NCBI GenBank assembly: GCA_003389385.1
Contig: QQVM01000016.1
Location: forward strand, 1 to 64,000
DNA: 64,000 nt
Source of the DNA: Bacteroidota bacterium
GTDB lineage: Bacteria > Bacteroidota > Bacteroidia > AKYH767-A > 2013-40CM-41-45
Reading direction: 5' to 3'
Below are positions 17,650-26,087 of this stretch, one piece after another. The position numbers and the translations under genes are program-made. Under the pieces are notes generated by a model that had not been told where the DNA came from, made no database searches, and worked only from the letters and a program-made list of their open reading frames with translations. The number at the start of each line of letters is the position of its first letter. The first letter of the stretch is position 1.

Positions 17650-18489
17650 ATGAAACTTCATACCATTAATACCGGATATTTCAAACTGGACGGGGGCGCC
17701 ATGTTTGGCGTAGTTCCAAAATCAATCTGGCAAAAGCTCAATCCTGCTGATGATAATAACATGTGCAACTGGGCCATGCGCTGCATGCTGGTCGAAACAG
17801 GAGATCGATTAATACTGATTGACAACGGCATTGGCGATAAACAGGATGAGAAGTTTTTTTCTTACTATTATCTGAGCGGAGATGATTCACTTCATGGCTC
17901 TCTCAGGAAACTTGGCTTTACCGCGGAAGACATCACCGATGTTTTTCTCACCCATCTGCATTTCGATCATTGCGGCGGCAGCGTGAAATGGAACAGCAAA
18001 CGCGATGGATATGAAACCGCTTTCCCTAATGCAACTTACTGGAGTAATGAAGCACACTGGGAATGGGCTACCAAACCCAATGCAAGAGAAAAGGCAAGTT
18101 TTCTGAAAGAAAACATCATGCCTGTTCAGGAAAGCGGTCAGCTGAAATTTTTAAAAGAAGGAGAATCACTCATGCCCGGTTTTGATGTAAAATTTGTAAA
18201 CGGTCATACGGAGGGAATGATGTTACCTGTTATTGAATACAAAGGAAAGAAGGTAGTGTATTGCGCTGATCTTATCCCTTCTGCCGGACATATTCCACTG
18301 CCGTATGTGATGGCTTACGATACGCGGCCACTCATCACGCTGCATGAGAAAGCTCTCTTTCTAAAAGAAGTGACAGGCCCAAATCACGTATTGTTTTTTG
18401 AGCATGATCCGAAAATTGAGTGCGCCGTGCTTGAAGCAACTGAAAAAGGCAGCCGCCTGAAAGAGAGTTTTACGCTTGGCAGCCTATAA
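17650..18489 (+). CDS. Metallo-beta-lactamase-fold hydrolase
   Basis: A 279-residue cytoplasmic protein with the MBL-fold zinc motif THLHFDHCGG (101-110), a further histidine in NGHTEGM (about 190) and the bridging Asp in YCADLIPS (about 205), ending with FFEHDP. The layout resembles the quorum-quenching lactonase/YtnP-like group, but a lactone substrate cannot be asserted. It is single-gene, convergent with comEC (3 bases between stops). Confidence 0.87.
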   Translation: MKLHTINTGYFKLDGGAMFGVVPKSIWQKLNPADDNNMCNWAMRCMLVETGDRLILIDNGIGDKQDEKFFSYYYLSGDDSLHGSLRKLGFTAEDITDVFLTHLHFDHCGGSVKWNSKRDGYETAFPNATYWSNEAHWEWATKPNAREKASFLKENIMPVQESGQLKFLKEGESLMPGFDVKFVNGHTEGMMLPVIEYKGKKVVYCADLIPSAGHIPLPYVMAYDTRPLITLHEKALFLKEVTGPNHVLFFEHDPKIECAVLEATEKGSRLKESFTLGSL

Positions 18490-18492
18490 GCT

Positions 18493-20613
18493 TTATCGGA
18501 AGTGATAAACAAAAGCTCCTTGCTTGCGCAATGAATGAAATTCAGCATCATTCCTTTGAGCAAAATCATTCCACACAGCTGTGGCTTTTAAAGTCATGGC
18601 CGGCCCGGAAATGACGTATTTGACCTTCACATCTTCCAGCAACTTCATGGTCTTTTTACCCGGATTGTTTTTCAAAATAAGAAAATCCAGCTGCTGGTTG
18701 TCAGGGATCAAAAGATCACTTTCACCGGAACATATCAGAAATGATTTGTCTGAATATTCGAATGCAAATTTTCCTGCAACATGAAAAGTATCTTTTCCGA
18801 ATGCAAATGATTTCGGACTAAGCGGTAAATGAAACATAGTGTTTTCAACAATTCCATGTTCAAGCCAGGCTTGCTTTAAAATACGTTGTTTTCTATGCTC
18901 CTCCTCCATCAAAACACTGTCAGAAATAAGAATGGATGAGCGGCCTTTGCAAAACTCCATCAGCAGTAAATTTTTATCCTGATATAGTGTAAAAAATTGC
19001 TGTGAATTAGTTCTGAATGAACTTAGCGAGAAACAAAAGAGCAAGAATGATAAAAAAACAAGTGCCATTTTAATATAAGGTGACTCGGCTTTCATTAAAT
19101 GGAAAATAAATGCCGCAATCAGCATGTAGAGCAGAATCATTTCAAGCAGGCCGAGTTTTATTCCTTCAATGTTTGAAGCAGGCAATGCATTGATAAACAT
19201 TACTGATTGATTGAGCAGCAACAGGAAAAATGACAAGACACCGGAGAAGTAACTTGCAATTTCATCAATCCAGGCAATCAGCGTGTATGCAATTCCGCCA
19301 AACATGCAGATGCTTGCAAGGGGAAGCACAACAATATTGGCAGGAAGAAAATACACAGGAAATCGGTTGAAGTAATGTACACTGAGCGGAAAAGTAGCAA
19401 GCTGCGCGACAATTGATACGCAAACGACACTCCAGATATTTCTCAGGAAATAATTACCTGGACAATACAATGAATGCAAGGGCTTATACATCCACATAAT
19501 CCCGGCTACGGCCATGAATGACAGTTGGAATCCGGCAGAGAACAGAATTGCCGGGCCAAAAGTCAGAAAGAGAATTATTGCAGAAGCGTACAGTATGTTG
19601 AGTGGAGGTGTTTTCCTTGACAGCATTCTTGATACAATCAGCAGAGATAACATGCAGGATGCCCGAAGGATTGATGGAGAAAGTCCGGTTACAAGCGCAT
19701 AAAGCCAAACACATGAGATCAGGATAAGCGATTTGATTTTATCTTTTCTTCCACCTGTTCCAGGGTAACGAAGCAAAATACACAGTGCTCCATAGATTAG
19801 GCCTACGTGCATACCGCTCACGGCAAGCACATGCATTACTCCTGAGCCCGCGAATGCAGAAAGCAATTCAGAGTCAATTTCATCATCTTGTCCGAGCAGC
19901 AATGCAGAAAGTACAGCATATTCTCTCTCATTCATTCCGCTTCCTGATAACAGATCAAGCAGTTTGTCTCTCCAGGAAATGGCTATGCTTTTAATGCTGC
20001 TTTCAGGCTTGTTGCCGAGCAGGTAAAACTCAGAATCGCCGAGATAAACCTGCCGGTAAACCTGCCTCTGTGCAAGCCATTTTTTAAAATCAAATTGTCC
20101 GGGATTTGACTTTGAGGATGGTTCTTCAGGTTTTTTGCTGAAACAAATCAGGTCACCGTATTTCAATGACTTTCCTGAAGAATCAGGCTTGATGTATAAG
20201 AGGCATCTGCCTTGGGCAGCACGCCATTCTCCTTCATACTTAATTCTTTTTACCTCAAGTTCTGTACGAATATTTTTTCCTTTCATAACCGGAGGCAAAT
20301 CGACAACTGCTATGAATAATTCCGGGTTATCTGCATGCATGAAATGATTTGCGGCAAATCTCTCGCTGCGAATATTGGCCAGGATAAAGAAAAAGTAAAC
20401 TGTAAAAATCAGTCGTATGACAGAGTGTACATAGTGCCAACTGTACTTTCTCTCTTGGTCTGAAGCTGACAAAAAGATCAGGTAAGCAATCAGCAGCAAT
20501 ACAGCTACGACAGCAGGAAGCAAAGGATCAAGAGGAAATGCCGAAGCAATAAAAATACCTGCGCATGCTGAAATGAGCAGCTTGAAGATAGCGGGCAATG
20601 GTTCGCTGTGCAC
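18493..20613 (-). CDS. comEC: ComEC/Rec2 DNA-uptake channel
   Basis: A 706-residue membrane protein starting at GTG. It has an N-terminal DUF4131-type region (about 30-190), then the competence domain with many membrane segments (about 215-510) containing LLGQDDEIDSELLSAFAGSGVMHVLAVSGMHVGLIYG, the strongest family marker. It is the inner-membrane channel for single-stranded DNA in transformation. The C-terminal 160 residues sit where other ComEC proteins have a metallo-beta-lactamase nuclease domain but lack an HxHxDH motif, so that domain is degenerate here, as in many Bacteroidota. No other competence genes are in the window. Confidence 0.9.
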   Translation of the reverse strand: MHSEPLPAIFKLLISACAGIFIASAFPLDPLLPAVVAVLLLIAYLIFLSASDQERKYSWHYVHSVIRLIFTVYFFFILANIRSERFAANHFMHADNPELFIAVVDLPPVMKGKNIRTELEVKRIKYEGEWRAAQGRCLLYIKPDSSGKSLKYGDLICFSKKPEEPSSKSNPGQFDFKKWLAQRQVYRQVYLGDSEFYLLGNKPESSIKSIAISWRDKLLDLLSGSGMNEREYAVLSALLLGQDDEIDSELLSAFAGSGVMHVLAVSGMHVGLIYGALCILLRYPGTGGRKDKIKSLILISCVWLYALVTGLSPSILRASCMLSLLIVSRMLSRKTPPLNILYASAIILFLTFGPAILFSAGFQLSFMAVAGIMWMYKPLHSLYCPGNYFLRNIWSVVCVSIVAQLATFPLSVHYFNRFPVYFLPANIVVLPLASICMFGGIAYTLIAWIDEIASYFSGVLSFFLLLLNQSVMFINALPASNIEGIKLGLLEMILLYMLIAAFIFHLMKAESPYIKMALVFLSFLLFCFSLSSFRTNSQQFFTLYQDKNLLLMEFCKGRSSILISDSVLMEEEHRKQRILKQAWLEHGIVENTMFHLPLSPKSFAFGKDTFHVAGKFAFEYSDKSFLICSGESDLLIPDNQQLDFLILKNNPGKKTMKLLEDVKVKYVISGPAMTLKATAVWNDFAQRNDAEFHSLRKQGAFVYHFR

Positions 20614-20680
20614 GCTGACAAATTAACAAAGGGTAATTCTTTAGACAGACGAAAATAAAATCACCCGCAGACTCTACACA

Positions 20681-21808
20681 TCATGAATGATGATTTCTTA
20701 TCCTGCCCAGTGTATCCATCATGAGCTTTGCTGCACGGGCAGAGGCACCTGAACCGCCGAGTTTTTTCCTCAGTTGCTCATAATCTGATGACATTTTTTC
20801 CCTTATCATGGGATTGAGAATTCGTTCCAGTTCAGATTTCAGGGATGAAACATTGAATTCGTTCTGAATTAGTTCCTTCACAACTTCTCTGTCCATGATA
20901 AGGTTTACCAGGGAAATATATTTCACTTTCACCAATGAACGGGCTATTGCATAGGAGATTGATCCACCTTTATAGCACACTACCTGTGGCACGCCGAAAA
21001 GAGCTGTTTCCAGTGTTGCTGTTCCGGATGTTACAAGAGCCGCATATGATTCAGAAAGCAGTTCGTAAGTTTTCCCGTAGTGAATTTCAACATTTCTGCC
21101 TTTGCATATTTCATCGTAAAAAGCTGGCTCGATGGAAGGTGCTGCAGCAAGCACAAACCTGAACCTTGGAAACTCTGTTGCAACCTGGAGCATAGAAGGC
21201 AACATGGCTCTGATTTCCTGCTTTCTGCTACCTGGAAGGAGTGCAATCACAGCAGATTTGTCATTCTTTAATATCTGACTTGTCTTGATTGTTCTTGCCG
21301 ATCCCTCACTTATCACATCCAGCAAGGGGTGTCCGACAAAGTCAACATCGCAGCCAAAACGTGCATAGAATTCTTTTTCAAAAGGAAGAATGGTGAACAT
21401 GCGGTCCACATCTCTTTTTATCTTATGAACCCTCGATTGTTTCCATGCCCAGATCTGAGGAGAGATGTAATAAAGCACGGGAATATTTTGCTTCTTCGCG
21501 AACTCAGCGATGCGCAAATTGAATCCGGGATAATCAACCAGTATCAATGCGTCAGGTTTGTATTCCTGGACGTCCTTTTTGCAAAAGCTGATGTTGTTCA
21601 GTATCGTACGCAGATTCTGAAGCACTTCAGTGAAACCCATGAATGCGAGATCCCGGTAATGCTTCACCACTAAAGCTCCCTGTGCTTCCATCTTATCCCC
21701 ACCCCACACTCGAAACTCCGAATTCTGGTCAAGTTTTTTCAATTCCCTGATCAGGTTGGAAGCATGCAGATCACCCGAGGCTTCACCGGCTATCACATAG
21801 TATTTCAT
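20681..21808 (-). CDS. lpxB: Lipid-A-disaccharide synthase
   Basis: A 375-residue GT19 glycosyltransferase that joins UDP-diacyl-GlcN and lipid X to make the lipid A disaccharide at the inner membrane. Markers are YVIAGEASGDLHASNLI at the N-terminus, MGFTEVL (53-59), VDYPGFNLR, YYISPQIWAWK, GHPLLD, LLPGSRKQEI and SGTATLETALFGVPQVV. Its start overlaps the stop of the 99-residue gene by one base, placing it last in a surE-led operon. Confidence 0.95.
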   Translation of the reverse strand: MKYYVIAGEASGDLHASNLIRELKKLDQNSEFRVWGGDKMEAQGALVVKHYRDLAFMGFTEVLQNLRTILNNISFCKKDVQEYKPDALILVDYPGFNLRIAEFAKKQNIPVLYYISPQIWAWKQSRVHKIKRDVDRMFTILPFEKEFYARFGCDVDFVGHPLLDVISEGSARTIKTSQILKNDKSAVIALLPGSRKQEIRAMLPSMLQVATEFPRFRFVLAAAPSIEPAFYDEICKGRNVEIHYGKTYELLSESYAALVTSGTATLETALFGVPQVVCYKGGSISYAIARSLVKVKYISLVNLIMDREVVKELIQNEFNVSSLKSELERILNPMIREKMSSDYEQLRKKLGGSGASARAAKLMMDTLGRIRNHHS

Positions 21809-22107
21809 CAGAATATACGCATATATACAACAACAAATGCATAAATCAAGGTAGCACCGATGACACCGCGAGCTGAGTTATCATTATTTGTCCAGATAAA
21901 AATATAAAACAAGAGCAAATTCGGTATGGCAGCAAGGGCGATTATATGAGTTAGAATCTTATTCTTCAGAAAAAAAGCAATCATTTGCAAAAAGCTGCTT
22001 TCATAACCGGAAATGACCAGATACAGCCATAAGGAAAAAACAGGAACAATTAATCCTGCAGTCATTCCTGTAAACAAATTGTTTTTCCAGTTCTTCATCG
22101 CGATCAC
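21808..22107 (-). CDS. Small membrane protein between surE and lpxB (second)
   Basis: A 99-residue protein with about three membrane segments (around 13-32, 50-72 and 80-97). I do not recognise a named domain. It overlaps the upstream 98-residue gene by 4 bases and lpxB by 1 base, so translation is coupled. Small hydrophobic genes in this position between surE and lpxB occur in other Bacteroidota, which suggests an envelope or lipid A related role; that is inference. Confidence 0.75.
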   Translation of the reverse strand: MIAMKNWKNNLFTGMTAGLIVPVFSLWLYLVISGYESSFLQMIAFFLKNKILTHIIALAAIPNLLLFYIFIWTNNDNSARGVIGATLIYAFVVVYMRIF

Positions 22108-22400
22108 TTCAGTTTATAATGCCAAATGAAATATGCGAATGTTGCTAATACAGTAGTGAACAAGACACCCTTCGCTGTTCTCTCACGGTTGAAATTCAGG
22201 AGAAGGAGGCGAAAGCAAATAAGTGTAAGCGCCATTGCCACAAGCTGAACACGCGGTGGTGCGAATATGTATGGATCATTGTAATGCAAAACAAAAAGAT
22301 ACCGCACTTTGTCAGCAGCAAAGTAAAAGATTAAAAGCAATACTGCACCAAGCACAAGCCCGGAAACGAACCTGTCCTTCTTCCACCCACTAAAGTTCAT
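22104..22400 (-). CDS. Small membrane protein between surE and lpxB (first)
   Basis: A 98-residue protein with three predicted membrane segments (about 11-28, 47-67 and 80-95) and an RVQLVAMALTLICFRLLLLNFNRERTAKG segment. No domain recognised. It overlaps the 3' end of surE by 11 bases and the next gene by 4 bases. Similar in size and topology to its neighbour, but the sequences do not look like duplicates. Confidence 0.75.
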   Translation of the reverse strand: MNFSGWKKDRFVSGLVLGAVLLLIFYFAADKVRYLFVLHYNDPYIFAPPRVQLVAMALTLICFRLLLLNFNRERTAKGVLFTTVLATFAYFIWHYKLK

Positions 22401-23169
22401 AACTCAATGTGTTGAGAAAAGGGATCGCATGGTGGGCAGTAAAATCAAACTGCACAGGCACAATGGAAACGTAGTTATTTGAAAGCGCCCACTCGTCAGT
22501 ATCTTCTCCTTTATCCTGATTGATGAATTTTCCGGTCAGCCAATAATACTTGCGTTTGTTAGGATCCATCCTCTCGTCGAATTCCTCCACCCACTTGGCC
22601 ATTGCCTGACGGCAAATTTTAACGCCCTTGATTTCATCCAGACCGGCGTTCGGGATGTTAACATTGAGAAGAGAACCTGTAGGCAATCCTTTCTCCAGTA
22701 CATTTTTCGCAATGACTCTTGCATATGCAGCAGCAGGGCTGAAGTCAGCATCCATACTATAGTTTAGCAGAGAAAAACCGACTGAGGGAATTCCTTCGAT
22801 TGCACCCTCCATGGCGGCCGACATGGTACCGGAATATATTACATTGATGGAAGAATTTGAACCATGGTTGATTCCTGATACGCAGAGGTCCGGCTTGCGG
22901 TGCAGTATCTTGTCAATTGCCAGTTTGACGCAGTCAACAGGCGTTCCGCTGCTTTGATACCAGACATGGTCTCCGTGCATTTCCACTTTATCCAGGCGAA
23001 GCGGATGATTGATTGTGATGGCATGCCCCATCCCTGACTGAGGGCTGTCAGGAGCTACCACCACAATTTCTCCAAGATCTTTCACAGCTTCTACAAGAGC
23101 ATGAAGTCCTGGAGCGGTAATTCCATCGTCATTCGTTACAAGAATAATTTTTTTGTTCGGTGGAGCCAT
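22390..23169 (-). CDS. surE: 5'/3'-nucleotidase SurE
   Basis: A 259-residue protein that dephosphorylates nucleoside monophosphates. The active-site motif VTNDDGITAPG (11-21) supplies the paired aspartates, followed by VVVAPDSPQSGMGHAIT, SSGTPVDCVKLA and SGINHGSNSSINVIYSGTMSAAMEG. It heads the operon surE, two small membrane genes, lpxB. The TATCTTCG -7-like box (23196-23203) is 26 bases before the ATG. Confidence 0.95.
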   Translation of the reverse strand: MAPPNKKIILVTNDDGITAPGLHALVEAVKDLGEIVVVAPDSPQSGMGHAITINHPLRLDKVEMHGDHVWYQSSGTPVDCVKLAIDKILHRKPDLCVSGINHGSNSSINVIYSGTMSAAMEGAIEGIPSVGFSLLNYSMDADFSPAAAYARVIAKNVLEKGLPTGSLLNVNIPNAGLDEIKGVKICRQAMAKWVEEFDERMDPNKRKYYWLTGKFINQDKGEDTDEWALSNNYVSIVPVQFDFTAHHAIPFLNTLSYEL

Positions 23170-23230
23170 TTTCTACAATTCATGATTAATGGCTGCGAAG
23201 ATAAAAAAATTAAAGCCCTTCACTTAAATG

Positions 23231-23256
23231 AAAAACCCCGATACAGAATCGGGGCT
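23231..23256 (-). terminator. Intrinsic terminator of the Hsp20 gene
   Basis: CCCCGAT (23236-23242) pairs with ATCGGGG (23248-23254) around a 5-base loop; on the minus strand the hairpin is followed by five T (23231-23235). It lies 30 bases after the Hsp20 stop and upstream of surE. Confidence 0.8.
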
Positions 23257-23285
23257 CTTTCCAGCACTAAACACATGAAAAACGA

Positions 23286-23735
23286 TCAGGAAATTTTAAT
23301 TTCAAGAGGCTGCTTCTTGCGTGCTTCCTCCTTTTTCGGAAGAGTGAGCATCAGCACTCCGTTTTCATACTTCGCGATGATGTTTTCTGAATTCACTGAT
23401 TCAGGTAAGGTGAATGAACGAGAGAAAGTGCTGTAAGAAAACTCTTTGCGAGTGTAGCTGTTTTTCTCCTCAGAATTTTCCTCTTTTCTTTCCGCTGAAA
23501 TACTCAGTACACCATTGTCTACGTCTACTTTAAAATCTTTCTTGTCCATTCCCGGAGCAGCAATCTCAATCCAAAACTGATTTTCATCTTCTCTGATGTT
23601 CACTGCAGGTACGGAGCGGAAAAGTGAACGTGGAGCAAGGTCTTCGTTGAAGAAATCTCCGAAAAAATCTGAGAACATGGATGGCATATAAGGCATGCCT
23701 ACGTTTTTGTTGTTTTTAAATTTTACTAGTGTCAT
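23286..23735 (-). CDS. Small heat shock protein Hsp20
   Basis: A 149-residue alpha-crystallin-domain holdase chaperone. The N-terminal arm contains FSDFFGDFFNEDLAP; the crystallin domain (about 45-140) has VNIREDENQFWIEIAAPGMDKKDFKVDVDNGVLSISAER and the C-terminal strand KYENGVLMLTLPKKEE; the tail has the IxI motif as IKI. Unlike nearly all neighbours it has a canonical Shine-Dalgarno AAGGAGG (23743-23749) 7 bases before the ATG, suggesting strong translation on induction. I see no CIRCE element in the 200-base upstream region. Confidence 0.93.
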   Translation of the reverse strand: MTLVKFKNNKNVGMPYMPSMFSDFFGDFFNEDLAPRSLFRSVPAVNIREDENQFWIEIAAPGMDKKDFKVDVDNGVLSISAERKEENSEEKNSYTRKEFSYSTFSRSFTLPESVNSENIIAKYENGVLMLTLPKKEEARKKQPLEIKIS

Positions 23736-23742
23736 GATTTAT

Positions 23743-23749
23743 CCTCCTT
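23743..23749 (-). promoter_or_regulatory. Strong Shine-Dalgarno of Hsp20
   Basis: AAGGAGG on the minus strand with a 7-base spacer to the ATG at 23735. Such a perfect site is unusual among the genes here, most of which have A-rich leaders with no anti-16S match. Confidence 0.8.
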
Positions 23750-23940
23750 AATTTTAGGTTTTACAATTTCGCACCACATTGGACAAGATTCATACCGGAG
23801 GTAAAAAATACAATATTCGGCGACAAAGTGTCTGGCCTGAACAATTTTTAAAGACAAAAAGGCAAAAATCTGTCTTTGAAAAGGACATTTTTTCAGTTCC
23901 TAAATTAATTTAGGCTGTGAGTAATTTAAAAAGCAGAAAA

Positions 23941-25968
23941 TTACTTTTTCAATGCAGCTTTTGCATTTTTAATCTCCTGTTCGAAGAGTAGCTGCGTAAG
24001 GTTGTTGTCATTTTTAAAGTAGAAAACTCCTCCCCATGTGTACACAATTTTCTGGTAGTTATGTGTGGAGCCTTCCAGTTTAACAACAGTGCGGTATATC
24101 ACACGATTCGATTCATTGATCGTTTCCTCGGTGATGCCTTCCATGTAATCGGAGTCTTTTATTTTAGGCACAGTGTTGCTGGGTTTCGCAGGAGGGGGGC
24201 TTGCTTTTCCTTCTGTCTCGCTGGACTTGGCGAGCATTTGCTTCTTGGCTTCAATCTCGGCCATCGCCCTGGCTCTTCTCTCCTGCTCTTCCTGTTCCTG
24301 TTGCTTTAGCCGGACCTGAGCAAGGGAATCCTGCATTGCTTTATCTCTTGCCTGCTGCTCTTGTCTTTCTCTTTCCAGTCGGGCTTTCTCTTCTGCATCA
24401 GCAAGTGCCTTAGCCTGCGCTTGAGCTCTTGCTTTCTCTGCATCCGCCTTTGCAGCGCTGTCTTGAATGGCCTTTATTCTGATCGCAGCTTGTTTTGCGG
24501 CTTCCTCTTCCAGTTTCTTTCTCTCAGCTTCTTCCTTACGAGCTTGTTCCTGTGCGAGAAGGCGTGCCTGTTCGTCTGCCTTTGCTTTTGATATTGAATC
24601 CTGTTTCGCCTTTTCAGCCGCTGCCAATGACGCTTTTCTGTCTGCTTCCGCCTGGGCCCTGGCTTCTTCATCAGCTTTTTGCTTTGCCTTTTCAGCTGCA
24701 AGAACTGAGTCTTGTCTGGCTTTCTCCTGCACCTTTCTGTCTGCTTCTTCTTTCAGCCGGGCTTTTTCGGCGGCTTCAGCCTGCAGGCGCATCTTCTCCG
24801 CTTCTGCATTTGCTCTTTGTATGGAATCCTGAATAGCTTTCTGTCTGGCTTTCTCCGCTGCTTCAGCCTGAAGCTTCATTCGCTCTGCTTCCGCATTGGC
24901 AAACTTTGTAGAATCTTCCACAGCTTTCTTCCTTGCTGCCAATTCCGCATTGGCTTTCGCAATTGAATCCTGCCTTGCTTTCTCGAGAGCCTTTGCTTCC
25001 GCTTCGGCTTTTTGCTTTGCTTCTGCTTCCGCTCTCAAGCGGGCCAGCGAATCCTGTCTCTCTTTTTCCGCTTCTGCCCGGGCAATGGAATCCTGCCTTG
25101 ACTTTTCTCTTGCTTCCGCCTGTGCCTGAAGCCTGGCCTGCTCGGCATTGGCTTTCATGATTGAATCTTGTCGGGCTTTTTCTTTTACTTCGGCCTCTGC
25201 TTTAAGTCTTGCTTCTGCAAGCGCAATGCTGTCGATGCGAGCTTTCTCTCGAGCCTGTGCCGCCGCAGCGGCAGATGCAGCAGCCTGTGCTTTGCTTATA
25301 GAATCCTGACGCGCTTTCTCCAAAGCAGCTTTTAAACGGTCTTCTTCTGCTTTCTTAGCCAATAACTCCGCTTCACGCTGCTTTACCAATGCAAGCGAAT
25401 CGTTCCATCGCTTGTTGAGAGAATCAAGACGAGCACGATCCTGTTGTTTTTGAATATCCTCAGCAGCTTTTCTGGCCAACTCCTGTTCAGCCTGAATTTG
25501 CTTGGTATAATTCGCGTCATGCACAAAATCTTCGTAAGTAGGGTTGTATGAAATTTTAGCGACAGGCTTATTCATGGCCTTGTCGTTCATGATGCCACCT
25601 ACATCATCGAACAAATCAATGTTGAATTCATTCTGAAAAATAATATCCATCTGATTCGGAGGAACCGAAGTGTTGAACTCCACGATTTTTGTGATGAGTC
25701 CGGCTTTACTGAAAGTGATGGTATAAACTTTTTGTAGCTCTATTGTAACCAGGAATGTCCCGTTCTCTTTTGTAGTGGCTGTCTGCGAAGGCGATCCCGG
25801 ACTGGTAATATTTACTAAAACACCGCCTACAGGCTTATTCGACTTCCTGACTTTTCCGTTGATCTGAACTTTTCCAATTACTTGTGCATACAGGTTTTCA
25901 GTGCAAAGCATATTCCCTGCAAGCAGGACCATTAGCAGTATTATCTTATTTTTCAAAAACATCCTCAT
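23941..25968 (-). CDS. TolA-like repeat protein with carboxypeptidase-regulatory N-domain
   Basis: A 675-residue exported protein. It has a signal peptide (to about residue 30, LYAQ) and a carboxypeptidase-like regulatory domain (about 35-115). A very long charged helical region (about 130-580) is rich in A, E, K, Q and R, with about 20 recurrences of a KARQDSIxKAxAE-type unit. A C-terminal 70-residue globular domain follows, ending EIKNAKAALKK, which I do not recognise. The helix suggests a periplasm-spanning rod as in TolA or TonB linkers. The start is taken at the ATG 25968 because TAATTTTG (25999-26006), a good -7 box, lies inside any longer reading. Confidence 0.8.
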   Translation of the reverse strand: MRMFLKNKIILLMVLLAGNMLCTENLYAQVIGKVQINGKVRKSNKPVGGVLVNITSPGSPSQTATTKENGTFLVTIELQKVYTITFSKAGLITKIVEFNTSVPPNQMDIIFQNEFNIDLFDDVGGIMNDKAMNKPVAKISYNPTYEDFVHDANYTKQIQAEQELARKAAEDIQKQQDRARLDSLNKRWNDSLALVKQREAELLAKKAEEDRLKAALEKARQDSISKAQAAASAAAAAQAREKARIDSIALAEARLKAEAEVKEKARQDSIMKANAEQARLQAQAEAREKSRQDSIARAEAEKERQDSLARLRAEAEAKQKAEAEAKALEKARQDSIAKANAELAARKKAVEDSTKFANAEAERMKLQAEAAEKARQKAIQDSIQRANAEAEKMRLQAEAAEKARLKEEADRKVQEKARQDSVLAAEKAKQKADEEARAQAEADRKASLAAAEKAKQDSISKAKADEQARLLAQEQARKEEAERKKLEEEAAKQAAIRIKAIQDSAAKADAEKARAQAQAKALADAEEKARLERERQEQQARDKAMQDSLAQVRLKQQEQEEQERRARAMAEIEAKKQMLAKSSETEGKASPPPAKPSNTVPKIKDSDYMEGITEETINESNRVIYRTVVKLEGSTHNYQKIVYTWGGVFYFKNDNNLTQLLFEQEIKNAKAALKK

Positions 25969-25998
25969 TGAACGTTGACAAGTCTGAATTATTCTTTG

Positions 25999-26006
25999 CA
26001 AAATTA
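25999..26006 (-). promoter_or_regulatory. Promoter -7 box TAATTTTG
   Basis: Minus-strand TAATTTTG fits TAnnTTTG and lies 30 bases before the ATG at 25968, excluding the upstream start at 26040. Confidence 0.55.
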
Positions 26007-26087
26007 ACAGAATTCCTCCATTGTTCCCTGTTTTAATCAAATCAATCCGGAAATACAGTTCTTATTTACAAGCATTGAAAGGCCATT

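Noticed and set aside
24061..25160. Several plus-strand frames rich in Ala/Ser/Leu opposite the repeat protein
   Set aside because: Artefacts of the biased antisense codons of the repeated Glu/Lys/Ala tract.
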